A DNA stretch of 49,271 bases from Planctomycetota bacterium (GTDB lineage: Bacteria; Planctomycetota; JACOTG01), in the NCBI GenBank assembly GCA_016178505.1, contig JACOTG010000305.1, forward strand, positions 1 to 49,271, written 5' to 3'. This document shows, piece by piece, positions 9,230 through 17,552 of the stretch. The number at the start of each line of letters is the position of its first letter. Position 1 is the first letter of the stretch. The position numbers and the translations under genes are program-made. The notes beneath the pieces were generated by a model. It did not search any database, was not told the DNA's origin, and saw only the letters and a list, made by a program, of their open reading frames with translations.

Positions 9230-9289
9230 CTCGGTTTCGCTCCCCGCAATCGTCGTCCAAGTCATCGGTTCGCCACGAGTCTGCTCGCG

Positions 9290-9318
9290 TTGCGCGTGCA
9301 AAAGCATCGTGATATGTT
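9290..9318 (+). promoter_or_regulatory. Candidate promoter of the ECF transporter operon
   Basis: TTGCGC (9290-9295) and TATGTT (9313-9318) are separated by 17 bases and lie about 38 bases upstream of the cbiM start. No cobalamin or NiCo riboswitch could be recognised in the short leader. Confidence 0.35.
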
Positions 9319-9355
9319 CCGCGGCTCGCGTCGAACTCGAGTCGGGAGACGAATC

Positions 9356-9970
9356 GTGCACCTTCCAGATGGATTGTTGACCCTGCCCGTTTCGGCGTCG
9401 CTCTGGGGTGGCGCCGTCGCGTCGATCGGCGTCGCCGTCCGCGCGGCGAAACGGACGCTCGCGCCGGAACGACTCCCGCTCATCGGCGTGCTCGGCGCGT
9501 TCGTGTTCGCTGCTCAGATGCTCAACTTTCCGATCGCGACGGGAGTCTCGGGTCACTTGGCGGGTGGCGCGCTCCTCGCCATCGCGCTCGGCCCCGGCGC
9601 GGCTGTCCTCGCAATGACGGCGGTGCTGATGGTGCAGTGCTTGCTGTTCGCGGACGGCGGTGTGCTCGCATTCGGCGCGAACGTGATGAACATGGGCGTG
9701 ATTGCTCCGCTCGTCGCCACCGCCGTCTACCGATTGCTCGGCGATCGATTTGCCGGAATGGCGGCGAGCGCGTCGGTGCTGGCGGCCGCGTTGGCCGCGA
9801 CGCTCGAGCTCGTCGCGTCGCGCGCCGTTCCGCTGGCGACGTTCTTGACGCCGATGCTCGCCCTCCACGCGCTCATCGCCGTCGTCGAAGGCGTCGCCAC
9901 GCACGCCGTCCTTCGCGCGCTGCGCGGAATGCGCCCGGAGATCTTCACGCGCCGACTGGAGACGACGTGA
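9356..9970 (+). CDS. cbiM: Co/Ni ECF transporter substrate-binding component CbiM/NikM
   Basis: A 204-residue, multi-spanning S component that captures cobalt or nickel at the outer face of the membrane. The start is decided by function: with GTG at 9356 the protein begins MHLPDG, giving the free N-terminal Met and His2 that bind the metal in this family, and the histidine in GVSGHLAGG becomes residue 67, the position known for the third ligand in CbiM/NikM. The open frame reaches further upstream but would bury this N-terminus. The N-terminus is followed by alternating hydrophobic segments with FADGGVLAFGANVMNMG, a family hallmark. A GGGAGA lies upstream. Its stop overlaps the next start (GTGA). 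Cobalt versus nickel cannot be decided from the sequence. Confidence 0.9.
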   Translation: MHLPDGLLTLPVSASLWGGAVASIGVAVRAAKRTLAPERLPLIGVLGAFVFAAQMLNFPIATGVSGHLAGGALLAIALGPGAAVLAMTAVLMVQCLLFADGGVLAFGANVMNMGVIAPLVATAVYRLLGDRFAGMAASASVLAAALAATLELVASRAVPLATFLTPMLALHALIAVVEGVATHAVLRALRGMRPEIFTRRLETT

Positions 9971-10866
9971 AACGCGCTTGCCTGGTGATCGGCGTCGCGG
10001 CCCTTGTCGGCGGAGCGCTCGCGTCCGTCGTCGCCTCTTCGAGCCCGGACGCGCTCGAGCATCTGACGGAACAGTTGACGTCGGGACACGCCGTCCTGGG
10101 GCCGCGCGGACCATTCGGCTCGCTGCCGCCGCCCCCCGCGGGCGCGATCGGGGTCGGCGTGACGCTCGCGCTTCTCACGATCGTCGCGCGTTTGCTTTTC
10201 GGCGGCGCGCGGCCGCTCGACCCTCGCATCAAGATCGCGCTCGTCGTCGCCTACGCCGTGCTCCTGTCGACGGTCGGGCGCGAGGGGGTGTGGAAGCTCG
10301 GGTTCGTCGCGGTGGTCGCTTCGATCGCCACGCTGGCGCTCGGCGTACCGCTCCGTCGACTTCGACTCCTCCTCCCCGTGCTGGCGGTCGCCGGGTTCGC
10401 CGCGGCGTCGTGGGCGATCGCCGATCGTACGCAGGGGCTGCAGCGCGGGGCATTGCTCCTCGCAAAGGCGGTCCTGTCGGCGCACGCGGTGATCCTGCTG
10501 CGACACACGACGCCGTCAGCGGAGATCTGGCAGGGACTTGGCGGCCTCGGCGTTCCACGAAGCCTCGTGCTCGCCGCGCTCCTCCTCGAGCGATCGATTG
10601 CGACGCTCGGCGACGAAGCAAGGGCACTCGACCTCGCGATCCGGGCGCGTGCGGGTTCGCGGTCACGCCGAGTCTCCGGTGCGGCGCTCGGCTCGCTCTT
10701 CTCGCGGACACTCGACCGAGCGGAGCGCGTGCGCCTTTCGCTCGAGGCACGCGGCTTCGATCCGGAACGGACTTCCGCGAACGAGACGATCCACGCGTTG
10801 CATCCCGCCGACGCGATCTTCGCCGGTTCGGCGGCGCTCCTCCTCGCGGTGGTCGCGTGCCTGTGA
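9967..10866 (+). CDS. CbiN-like (PDGLE) domain fused to CbiQ, ECF transporter T component
   Basis: A 299-residue membrane protein joining two parts that are usually separate genes. Residues 1 to about 75 are a PDGLE/CbiN-like unit: a first membrane helix, then SSSPDALEHLTEQL in a periplasmic loop and a second helix. The rest (from about LDPRIKIALVV) is the CbiQ scaffold, with several membrane helices and the two cytoplasmic coupling helices; the second carries the Ala-Arg-Gly signature in LSLEARGFDPE. GTG 9967 shares two bases with the cbiM stop, and its own stop overlaps the ATPase start, so all three proteins are probably made in a fixed ratio. The fusion places the small CbiN-type auxiliary domain, which is needed for metal loading of CbiM, permanently on the T component. 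Confidence 0.82.
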   Translation: MKRACLVIGVAALVGGALASVVASSSPDALEHLTEQLTSGHAVLGPRGPFGSLPPPPAGAIGVGVTLALLTIVARLLFGGARPLDPRIKIALVVAYAVLLSTVGREGVWKLGFVAVVASIATLALGVPLRRLRLLLPVLAVAGFAAASWAIADRTQGLQRGALLLAKAVLSAHAVILLRHTTPSAEIWQGLGGLGVPRSLVLAALLLERSIATLGDEARALDLAIRARAGSRSRRVSGAALGSLFSRTLDRAERVRLSLEARGFDPERTSANETIHALHPADAIFAGSAALLLAVVACL

Positions 10867-11576
10867 GCGCGACTGCCGTTTCGCTCGAGCTTCGCTCGTT
10901 GAGCGTGCGATTTCCCGGCGACATCGATGCCGTTCGCGGCGTGTCGCTCACGATCGAGGAGGGCGAGCGCATCGCGATCCTCGGCGCGAACGGGGCAGGG
11001 AAGTCCTCGTTGCTCCTCGCGGCCGCGGGGCTGGTGCCGTTCGAAGGCGAAGTGATCGTCGACGGAACGACTCTCCGCCGCTCGACGTCGCGCGCGCTGC
11101 GGCCGCGAATCGGGTTTCTCTTCCAGAATCCGGACGACCAGCTCTTCCTGCCGACGCTCGGCGAAGATGTTGCGTTCGGGCCGCGAGAGCTTCGGCTCTC
11201 CGAGGACGACGTCCTGCGCCGCGTCGCGGCCGCACTCGACGCGGCCGGACTTCGCGGCGCCGAATCGCGAAACCCGCACCGCCTCTCGGGCGGAGAGAAA
11301 CGGGCTGCCGCTCTCGCGACCGTTCTCGCGATGGAGCCGGGATTGTTGCTCCTCGACGAGCCGACGACCGGGCTCGACGCGCGGGCCGCGCGGTCGGTCG
11401 TCGCGAAGCTCTCGCGGCTCGACGCGACGCTCGTCATCGCGACGCACGACCTCGACGTCGCGCGCGCACTCGCGACGCGGGCGATCGTGTTGGAGTCCGG
11501 AGAGATGCGAGCCGACGGTTCGATCGAGGACTTGCTCGACGATCGCGATCGCTTGGAGCGATTCGGGCTCGCGTGA
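10863..11576 (+). CDS. cbiO: Co/Ni ECF transporter ATPase CbiO
   Basis: A 237-residue ABC ATPase powering the CbiM/CbiQ transporter. Walker A is GANGAGKSS, the Q-loop is FLFQNPDDQLF (the NPDDQ form is characteristic of ECF ATPases), the signature is LSGGEKRAAALA, Walker B is LLLLDEPT and the switch histidine is in ATHDLD. The start is GTG 10863, overlapping the previous stop by two bases; an earlier start in this frame would run through the CbiQ gene. Only one ATPase gene is present, so a homodimer is expected. It is the last gene of the operon; the next gene converges from the minus strand nine bases downstream. Confidence 0.92.
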   Translation: MSATAVSLELRSLSVRFPGDIDAVRGVSLTIEEGERIAILGANGAGKSSLLLAAAGLVPFEGEVIVDGTTLRRSTSRALRPRIGFLFQNPDDQLFLPTLGEDVAFGPRELRLSEDDVLRRVAAALDAAGLRGAESRNPHRLSGGEKRAAALATVLAMEPGLLLLDEPTTGLDARAARSVVAKLSRLDATLVIATHDLDVARALATRAIVLESGEMRADGSIEDLLDDRDRLERFGLA

Positions 11577-11585
11577 CTCGGCGCG

Positions 11586-12917
11586 TCAGCGCACGCTCTC
11601 GAGCCAACCGCGCAGCGCCGAGATCTCCCGCCGATCGATCCCCGGCTGACGCTCGAGCGCTCCCAACGCCTCGATCGCGCCCGACTCGGGTGCCGTTCGA
11701 ATCGCGAGGAGCGCGGCGCGCTGCGTGCCCGGGCTCAAGCGTTCGATCTGATCGACGAACGCGAGTGCGCGCTTGCGGTCCGCGATCGGAACGCAGCCGA
11801 GAAGCCGTTCTTGGGCGCCAAGGTCTGGCACGAAGGACTCGGCCAGCATCTCGTAACCCTCGGGAAAGATCTCGGTGCTCTCGAACGCAAAGCTGGCGAG
11901 CCCACCTCCGACGGCGACCCCGTTGGTCCGAAAGACTTCACCCGGCAGCGCCACGTCGGCAGAGAAATGGAAGGGTAGCTTCGCTTCCGCGGCGACGAGC
12001 GCGGCCATCCCGGGCGGCAGGAAGTCCGTCGCGACGCGCCACTCGAGGTCCAGGTCGGTGTCGTAACGCGCTCGAAGGAGGCGCAACCCCACTTCGGCGA
12101 TCCGTCCAGCATCCGATTCGATCCGTTCAAACGTGACGGGCTTCGGATCGAGTCGCCGAGGCAGGAAGAGCGGCGTGATGCGCGAGTCGAACCATCGCGC
12201 GAATGCATCGCGCAGCGCCGCGTCGTCGGCGTGGAAGTCGACGTCGAGTCCCAGAGTGCGAACGCTCTCCGTCGTGATCGCGATCAGTCGTTCGCGCCAC
12301 GCTTCCTGTCCGCCGGCGAAGCGACTCGGCTTGTGCGCGGCGAAGAAGTCGTAGAAAGCGATGGCGAGCCTCAGCAGCTCCGGTGCCGCTTCGAAGTCGA
12401 GGAACCGTCGAAGCTCCTCGACGTCGAAGTCGTCGCCGTAGACGTCGTCGGCGATGCGCATCACGAAATCGCTGGCGAAGGCGAGGAGCTGCTTCACGGC
12501 GAGGTCGTATTCGGGCGCGACGACTGCTCCACTCAGGGTCTCGCGGTAGCGATGAGTTTGGATCAAGACCAGGTCGCGCGAATCGACGGAGACGAAGTTT
12601 CGGAAGCGAAAGCCGGGATGCAGGCCTTCGGCATCCGGCTGCCAGAAGAGGTCGCACGGGATCGATGCACACGGCGCGTACCGGCCGTCGACGACGTACC
12701 GCGCCGGAGTGAGGCTCAGGCGCGTGAAGCCGGCGGTCGGCCGCAAGAGCACATCGAGGAGCCCGCCCGCCTTCGCCGTTTCCTCTTGGTTCGAGTGCTT
12801 CGCCTCGAGGTGTCGCGTGACCGTTCCGTCGCCGGCGACGGTCGTCGAGACGTCGACGTCGACGTGCGCGCAACCGAACGCGAGGCTTGCGGCGAGGACA
12901 GCGACTATTCGTCTCAT
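11586..12917 (-). CDS. Lipoprotein of unknown function
   Basis: A 443-residue protein with a lipoprotein signal (SLAFGC, lipid-attachment Cys at residue 16). I recognise no catalytic motif. The N-terminal part is beta-rich (HVDVDVSTTVAGDGTVTRH; the same strand-and-turn pattern recurs), the middle is helical (YDLAVKQLLAFASDFVMRI, then a helical block with acidic turns) and the C-terminus contains a short HEAT-like pair (RAALLAIRTAPESGAIEALG). Periplasmic location, or anchoring in the inner or outer membrane, is likely. It begins 12 bases after the rhodanese lipoprotein gene on the same strand and is probably co-transcribed with it. No function is proposed. Confidence 0.7.
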   Translation of the reverse strand: MRRIVAVLAASLAFGCAHVDVDVSTTVAGDGTVTRHLEAKHSNQEETAKAGGLLDVLLRPTAGFTRLSLTPARYVVDGRYAPCASIPCDLFWQPDAEGLHPGFRFRNFVSVDSRDLVLIQTHRYRETLSGAVVAPEYDLAVKQLLAFASDFVMRIADDVYGDDFDVEELRRFLDFEAAPELLRLAIAFYDFFAAHKPSRFAGGQEAWRERLIAITTESVRTLGLDVDFHADDAALRDAFARWFDSRITPLFLPRRLDPKPVTFERIESDAGRIAEVGLRLLRARYDTDLDLEWRVATDFLPPGMAALVAAEAKLPFHFSADVALPGEVFRTNGVAVGGGLASFAFESTEIFPEGYEMLAESFVPDLGAQERLLGCVPIADRKRALAFVDQIERLSPGTQRAALLAIRTAPESGAIEALGALERQPGIDRREISALRGWLESVR

Positions 12918-12929
12918 CGCATCGACTCT

Positions 12930-14126
12930 CTATTTCTTGTCCGGGGGCTTCTTCTCGATCGGGAAGTCGCCATGGCTCCATTCGGCCCAAGAGCCGGGAT
13001 AGAGGAGTACGTGCTCGAAGCCGAGGCGTTCGAGGGCGAGGACGCTTACCGAGGCGCGGGTCCCGATCGCGCAATAGCAGACGACGGTCTTCGACGAGAG
13101 TTCCTTTGGCGCGAGCGAGCACGAGGCGTACGTCTTCCAGAGTTCGGGCTCGGCGCGAAGCCTCCCACCGGCGAGGTTGTCCCGCCACTCGACGCGTTTT
13201 GCCCCAGGAATGTGCCCACGATCGAATTCTCGTTCCGTGCGCGAGTCGACGAGGACGACGTTTCCATCGTGAAGGTGCGACGAGATCCACTTGCCGTCCA
13301 CGACTCCCGCCGCGGGAGCCGTGGCAGTGAAGTCACCGGGCGCAATCGGTTCGATCGCCGTCGACATTGGGAGACCCGCCTTCCGAGCCGCGTCGATGCC
13401 GCCGTCGACGAAGTAGGAGCGTGGATGTCCGAACACCCGGAACGTGACTTCGGCGCGCGCCGCGTACGGCTCATTCGGGTTGCCGTAGACGACGACGGGC
13501 CGATCGCGCCGGACGCCGAGCCTGCGGGCGAGCGCGGTAATCGCTTCCGGCGGAGGCATCATGCCTGGAAGTCCGTCGACGGTCGCGAGGAACTCGGACG
13601 ACGTGGCGTTCGCCGCGCCCTTGACGTGACCGGATTGGTACTCGAAGGCGTCGCGCACGTCGACGAGCGCGATTCCTTGGTCGGACGCCATGGCGTTGCG
13701 CACCCAGTCGGCGTCGACGATGGGCGACGTCGGATCCGCCGGAGCCGTCGGGCCATCGCCCGCCGCTGCGAGGACGAGAGGCAACGTCCCGTCGCCCACG
13801 TGCCCTTCGAATGCGAGGGCAAGGGTGGTCGGTGCCTGGGCGACGAACTCGCCGACCGACGCGGCGACGACGCGCGCCTTCGATTCACCGGGCGGCTGCC
13901 AGATCGTGGTGATCGTCGCGCCGGGCCAGAAATGATCGGAGAAGTTCGGCCAGTCGCGGTCGCTCAAGCGCCCGTAATAGCGCTCGAGTTCCGCCCGCAC
14001 GATCGGAGCCGCGTCGGCGTTGGCATCGCGCGTCGACGCCGCGCAGCAACCGAAAAAAGCGAGGGCTGAGACAGCTAGGATGGCCGTTCGTCCCAACGCG
14101 ACACGGTGGCCCGGGGAAATCGTCAC
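12930..14126 (-). CDS. Lipoprotein with two rhodanese domains (sulfurtransferase)
   Basis: A 398-residue exported lipoprotein: the lipobox is ALAFFGC, with Cys27 or Cys28 as the lipidation site. Residues about 42-110 look like the first half of an NTF2/SnoaL-like domain (VRAELERYYGRLSDRDWPNF, with the strands that follow). Two rhodanese domains follow: the first (about 135-255, IALVDVRDAFEYQSGHVKGA) has no active-site Cys (VVVYGNPNEPYAAR at the loop), and the second (about 265-390) has the catalytic C352 in CYCAIGTRA. This inactive-active pairing is the rule for thiosulfate and mercaptopyruvate sulfurtransferases. GTG start at 14126 is supported by AAGGAGG six bases upstream. The donor and acceptor in the envelope are unknown. 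Confidence 0.82.
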   Translation of the reverse strand: MTISPGHRVALGRTAILAVSALAFFGCCAASTRDANADAAPIVRAELERYYGRLSDRDWPNFSDHFWPGATITTIWQPPGESKARVVAASVGEFVAQAPTTLALAFEGHVGDGTLPLVLAAAGDGPTAPADPTSPIVDADWVRNAMASDQGIALVDVRDAFEYQSGHVKGAANATSSEFLATVDGLPGMMPPPEAITALARRLGVRRDRPVVVYGNPNEPYAARAEVTFRVFGHPRSYFVDGGIDAARKAGLPMSTAIEPIAPGDFTATAPAAGVVDGKWISSHLHDGNVVLVDSRTEREFDRGHIPGAKRVEWRDNLAGGRLRAEPELWKTYASCSLAPKELSSKTVVCYCAIGTRASVSVLALERLGFEHVLLYPGSWAEWSHGDFPIEKKPPDKK

Positions 14127-14242
14127 GCCTCGCCTCCTTTTTGCTCGACGCGCGAGGATTCAGGCCGGATCATGATTCCCGGTTGTTCGACCATCCGAGC
14201 ACCTCTCCTGCCGACGTGTGGGGTCACGCATTCAGGCATTGC

Positions 14243-15280
14243 ATGATAGCGACTTGTTTCGTTGGTTGGGCCCTCGTTGCCGCGAGCATCGGGCACGTCA
14301 CGCAGACGAGCGCGTCCGCGATCACCTTGGAGGACGGTCGCCTCGTCGCCGAAGTCCGCGTCGCGCAAACGGACCTGGCGCGGAAGGGCGAGGCGTTCAC
14401 CCACTCCGGTCCGGATCTGGAGCGTTACGTTCTCGACGCGCTCGACGTGCGCGCGGCCGGCAGATCGCAGCTCATCGGGCGCGTGGCTTCCACGGAGAGT
14501 CGGCTCGAAACGTTCGGATCGCCGGGCGCGCGGCCCGAGCGTTGGGTCGTGATGAGGATCGAATATCCCCTCGCGGAGACGCCGGCGGCGCTCGAGCTCG
14601 CATCGCGGCTATTCCTCGACGTCGACACCGAGCACCGTCATCTGGTTCGTGTCCGAAGCGGTTCCGAGGAAACGTGCCTCGTGCTCGGACCCGGGCAGAC
14701 CGTTCGCGTGCCGCTCGGAACGGCGGCGCGCTGGACCGGTTTCTTTGGCTTCTATCGAACGGGCATCGCGCACATCCTCGGGGGGATCGATCACCTGCTG
14801 TTCCTCTGCCTCTTGCTTCTCCTATGCCGCACAACGGGGAAGCTCGTCCGGACGATCACCGCGTTCAGCGTCACGCACGGTGTCACGCTGTCGCTCGTCG
14901 TGCTCGGCTTCGTGCACGTCTCGCGGGAGTGGGTGGAGTGCGCGATCGCACTGAGCATTCTCTACGTCGCGGTCGAGGTCGTTGCCGGCGAGTCCGTGCC
15001 AACGTGGATCTCGGCGTTCGTGTTCGGGCTATTCCACGGATTGGGTTTCGCCTCGGGGCTCGCGGAAATGGACTGGCAATCCGGAGGGATCGTTCGATCG
15101 CTGCTCGGCTTCAGCCTTGGCGTGGACACGGGTCAATTGCTCGTCGTGGGTGCGCTGTTTCCGATCCTCGCCATCGTCCGCGCGAGGGTACCGCGAATCT
15201 ACCCGTGGATTGCGGTGCCCGTTGCGGGGTGCGCGGTGCTCGTGGCCGGCATCTGGCTCTACGCGCGGTGGCCCGCATGA
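14243..15280 (+). CDS. HupE/UreJ family membrane protein
   Basis: About 345 residues: a signal-like N-terminus (IATCFVGWALVAASIGHVTQ), a beta-rich extracytoplasmic domain to about residue 165, then six or so membrane helices. The membrane part carries the HupE/UreJ-type motif GIAHILGGIDHLLFL, followed by FSVTHGVTLSL and FHGLGFASGL; such His/Asp-rich motifs are thought to bind Ni or Co in the helices. The long extracytoplasmic domain marks the HupE/UreJ_2-like subgroup, whose substrate is not established. The start is uncertain: ATG 14243 gives a clean export signal, but the frame is open back to a TTG at 14141 and no clear Shine-Dalgarno sequence is seen. It is the first of four genes on the same strand. 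Confidence 0.78.
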   Translation: MIATCFVGWALVAASIGHVTQTSASAITLEDGRLVAEVRVAQTDLARKGEAFTHSGPDLERYVLDALDVRAAGRSQLIGRVASTESRLETFGSPGARPERWVVMRIEYPLAETPAALELASRLFLDVDTEHRHLVRVRSGSEETCLVLGPGQTVRVPLGTAARWTGFFGFYRTGIAHILGGIDHLLFLCLLLLLCRTTGKLVRTITAFSVTHGVTLSLVVLGFVHVSREWVECAIALSILYVAVEVVAGESVPTWISAFVFGLFHGLGFASGLAEMDWQSGGIVRSLLGFSLGVDTGQLLVVGALFPILAIVRARVPRIYPWIAVPVAGCAVLVAGIWLYARWPA

Positions 15281-15365
15281 AGCTCACGACTTCTTTCCGT
15301 GGTGACCGGGCGAAGTTCTCCATTTCGCCGTCGCGTCGCGTCCCGTATACTTCGCCGCGACCTCT

Positions 15366-15384
15366 CGGCCGCTCGAAACGGCCG
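15366..15384 (+). other. Hairpin in the leader of the DUF3604 gene
   Basis: CGGCCG, a seven-base loop, then CGGCCG form a perfect six-base-pair stem. It is followed by no T-run. A TATACT hexamer at 15350-15355 or nearby could be the -10 of a promoter in the same 235-bp gap. Confidence 0.3.
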
Positions 15385-15515
15385 TCAACCCTGGGGGTGA
15401 TTTCGAGAAAGACGCGATCTGCGCCGTCTGATTTCACGCCGGTCGGCGCACGCGGTCGTCTTGTGGGGTGCCTTCAAGACTGCTCGCTAGAACGTGGGCT
15501 AGGAGAATCTTGATC

Positions 15516-16934
15516 GTGTATCGAAAGCTGATCTGCGCTCTCTTCATTGCCGTTCCGGCCGTCGCGCAGCCGGTCGATCCAATTTCGTTCCTGCAATCTC
15601 GGGAGGCGCTGTACTCGATGCGAGTTGGCGACCTCCACATTCACACGTCGTTCTCGGCTGATGCCTACGCCCAGATCGCGAACTCCGATCCGAACACCGG
15701 GCCGACGTACCGCAACCCCGCGTACTCGTACGCTTATGCGCGCGACGTTCAGGGTCTCGACTTCGCGGCGGTCACCGATCACGCGGAGTCTCTCACCGAT
15801 GATCTGTGGATGCAGACACAGTCGATGGCCGACTCTGCCGACGATCCGAACGGAGTCCGCGGGCCGAGATTCGTCGCATTGAAGGGTTGGGAGTGGTCCT
15901 CGACTGCGACCTTCCAGAACGGGCAACTGACTCGCGGATATGGTCATCGAAACGTCATCTGTCGAAACAACATTGCGCCGCCACATGCATGGAACTCCCT
16001 CAATGCCGGTCAGTCCGTCGACACTTCGAGACCCGATCTGCTTTGGACTGCCCTCGATTCGTACCGCCTCGTCTTCGGCAGCTTCGACTACATCACGTTA
16101 CCGCACACGTCCGCCGAGCTTCGCTCGAACGGCGGTGGAGACTATCGGAGCGCTGCCACGGACTGGGACTACGTCGACGGCGTGCGACAACCGGCCGTCG
16201 AGATCTATTCGAAGCACGGATCGTGCGAAGGCGCCGACGGGCGGGAGTGGATCGACACGACCGCGAGCTCGGTCTACGACTGGTGGGTGATCCACACGTT
16301 TCAACCCGTGAAAGGCATTCACCGATTGCGCGACCGCACGGTTCAGTACACGATGAATCGCTGGGTCACCACCGGCAACGACGGCTATCGGCTCGGTCTC
16401 TTCGGAAGCACGGACACGCACACCGCGAAGGGAGGGCTCGTCACCGAACTACCCGTCAATGATCCCGACTTCTTCTTGTACGGGAACGGCGGGTTGATCG
16501 GCGCGTGGGTGCAATCGTTCACGCGCGAGGGCGTGTTCGACGCGATCAAAGCACGGCGAATCTTCGCGACGTCGGGGCCGCGCACGGCGATGTCGGTCGC
16601 CGTCGTCTGCAGCGATGGGGCGTCGGGCTTCATGGGCGATGTCGTTCACACGTCGGGAACCCCGACGTTTGCGATTCACGCCGTAGGAGTTGCCGGCGTC
16701 GAGATCCTCCGCAATGGGGTCAGCATTGCCGCGTTTCGGACGGGTCCCTCGATGCCGTACGTCACGTACACCGACCTCGCGTACCCGCCGGGTCGCGCCT
16801 ACTACTACGTTCGCGCGCAGACGGTGCCTCAAGTCCAATACTGGACGCAGAAGGTGACGCCGACCAATCCGTCCGGATCGTACCGGACGCGCGAACGCAT
16901 CTGGTCGTCGCCGATATCCATCGTGAGACCTTAG
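15516..16934 (+). CDS. Exported DUF3604 protein (PHP-like metal hydrolase fold)
   Basis: A 472-residue secreted protein of the DUF3604 family, related to PHP phosphoesterases. The N-terminus is a signal peptide (VYRKLICALFIAVPAVAQ, likely cut after VPAVA). Metal-binding motifs of the PHP type follow: GDLHIHTSFS near residue 40, AVTDHAES near 92, then ALKGWEWSS, and LFGSTDTHTAKGG near 300. The C-terminal 130 residues are beta-rich and resemble an Ig-like domain. GTG 15516 was chosen because AGGAGA lies nine bases upstream and the signal peptide then starts directly; an open frame reaches 15468. Catalytic activity and substrate of DUF3604 are not established. Its neighbours are a HupE/UreJ protein and a SurA-like protein. 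Confidence 0.82.
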   Translation: MYRKLICALFIAVPAVAQPVDPISFLQSREALYSMRVGDLHIHTSFSADAYAQIANSDPNTGPTYRNPAYSYAYARDVQGLDFAAVTDHAESLTDDLWMQTQSMADSADDPNGVRGPRFVALKGWEWSSTATFQNGQLTRGYGHRNVICRNNIAPPHAWNSLNAGQSVDTSRPDLLWTALDSYRLVFGSFDYITLPHTSAELRSNGGGDYRSAATDWDYVDGVRQPAVEIYSKHGSCEGADGREWIDTTASSVYDWWVIHTFQPVKGIHRLRDRTVQYTMNRWVTTGNDGYRLGLFGSTDTHTAKGGLVTELPVNDPDFFLYGNGGLIGAWVQSFTREGVFDAIKARRIFATSGPRTAMSVAVVCSDGASGFMGDVVHTSGTPTFAIHAVGVAGVEILRNGVSIAAFRTGPSMPYVTYTDLAYPPGRAYYYVRAQTVPQVQYWTQKVTPTNPSGSYRTRERIWSSPISIVRP

Positions 16935-16943
16935 CGGGAAGCC

Positions 16944-17552
16944 GTGAACGTGACGTTGAAGAGCTGGGCTCCCGTGCTGGTTTCCGTCGTCTGCATCGGC
17001 GCGATCGTCGCGTTCAAGCGCTCCGAACGCGCGGCCACGGCGTCGAGCGCTGCGCCGTCGGCTCTCGCGTGGGTCGGCGACCAGCCGATCACGGCTGCCG
17101 ACGTCGATCGCCGTCTCGCACTCTTGCGATCGACCGAATTTGCGTCGCGTTCGCGCGCCGACGGCAGGGACTCCACACCGCCGAAGAACGACGCAGCGAG
17201 CGTCCTCGAGTACCTGATCGAGGAAGAGCTGATCTTTCGCGAAGCGAGCGAGCGTAGACTCGACAAGGACGAGTTCGTCCGTCGGCACGTCACGAACCGG
17301 CTGATGGAGGAAGAGGTTCTCGGTCGCGCGCAAGCTCGCGGCGAGGACGAATCGGCGCTACGCGTTTACTTTTCCGCGCACGCCGCGGAGTTCGGCGGCA
17401 AGACGTTCGACGAGGTGCGCGAACCGGTACGCGCGAAGTTCGTCGAGGCGGAGACGGCGCGCCTCACGCGGGAGATGATCGACACGCTTCGGACGAAGTG
17501 GGGAGTGCACTATGAGACGCCGCCGCCGTCGTCGACGGAGCGGCAACCGTGA
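16944..17552 (+). CDS. SurA-like periplasmic protein lacking the parvulin domain
   Basis: A 202-residue protein with an N-terminal anchor (WAPVLVSVVCIGAIVAF) and then the SurA/PrsA-type chaperone fold: ALAWVGDQPITAADVDRRL followed by EYLIEEELIFREASER. The domain then passes from VYFSAHAAEF straight into KTFDEVREPVRAKFVEAE, the usual C-terminal helix. In full-length family members a parvulin peptidyl-prolyl isomerase domain sits between these two, so here the catalytic domain is absent and only the chaperone half remains. It starts nine bases after the DUF3604 stop and ends in a GTGA overlap with the next gene, so it is very likely co-expressed with both. Confidence 0.78.
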   Translation: MNVTLKSWAPVLVSVVCIGAIVAFKRSERAATASSAAPSALAWVGDQPITAADVDRRLALLRSTEFASRSRADGRDSTPPKNDAASVLEYLIEEELIFREASERRLDKDEFVRRHVTNRLMEEEVLGRAQARGEDESALRVYFSAHAAEFGGKTFDEVREPVRAKFVEAETARLTREMIDTLRTKWGVHYETPPPSSTERQP

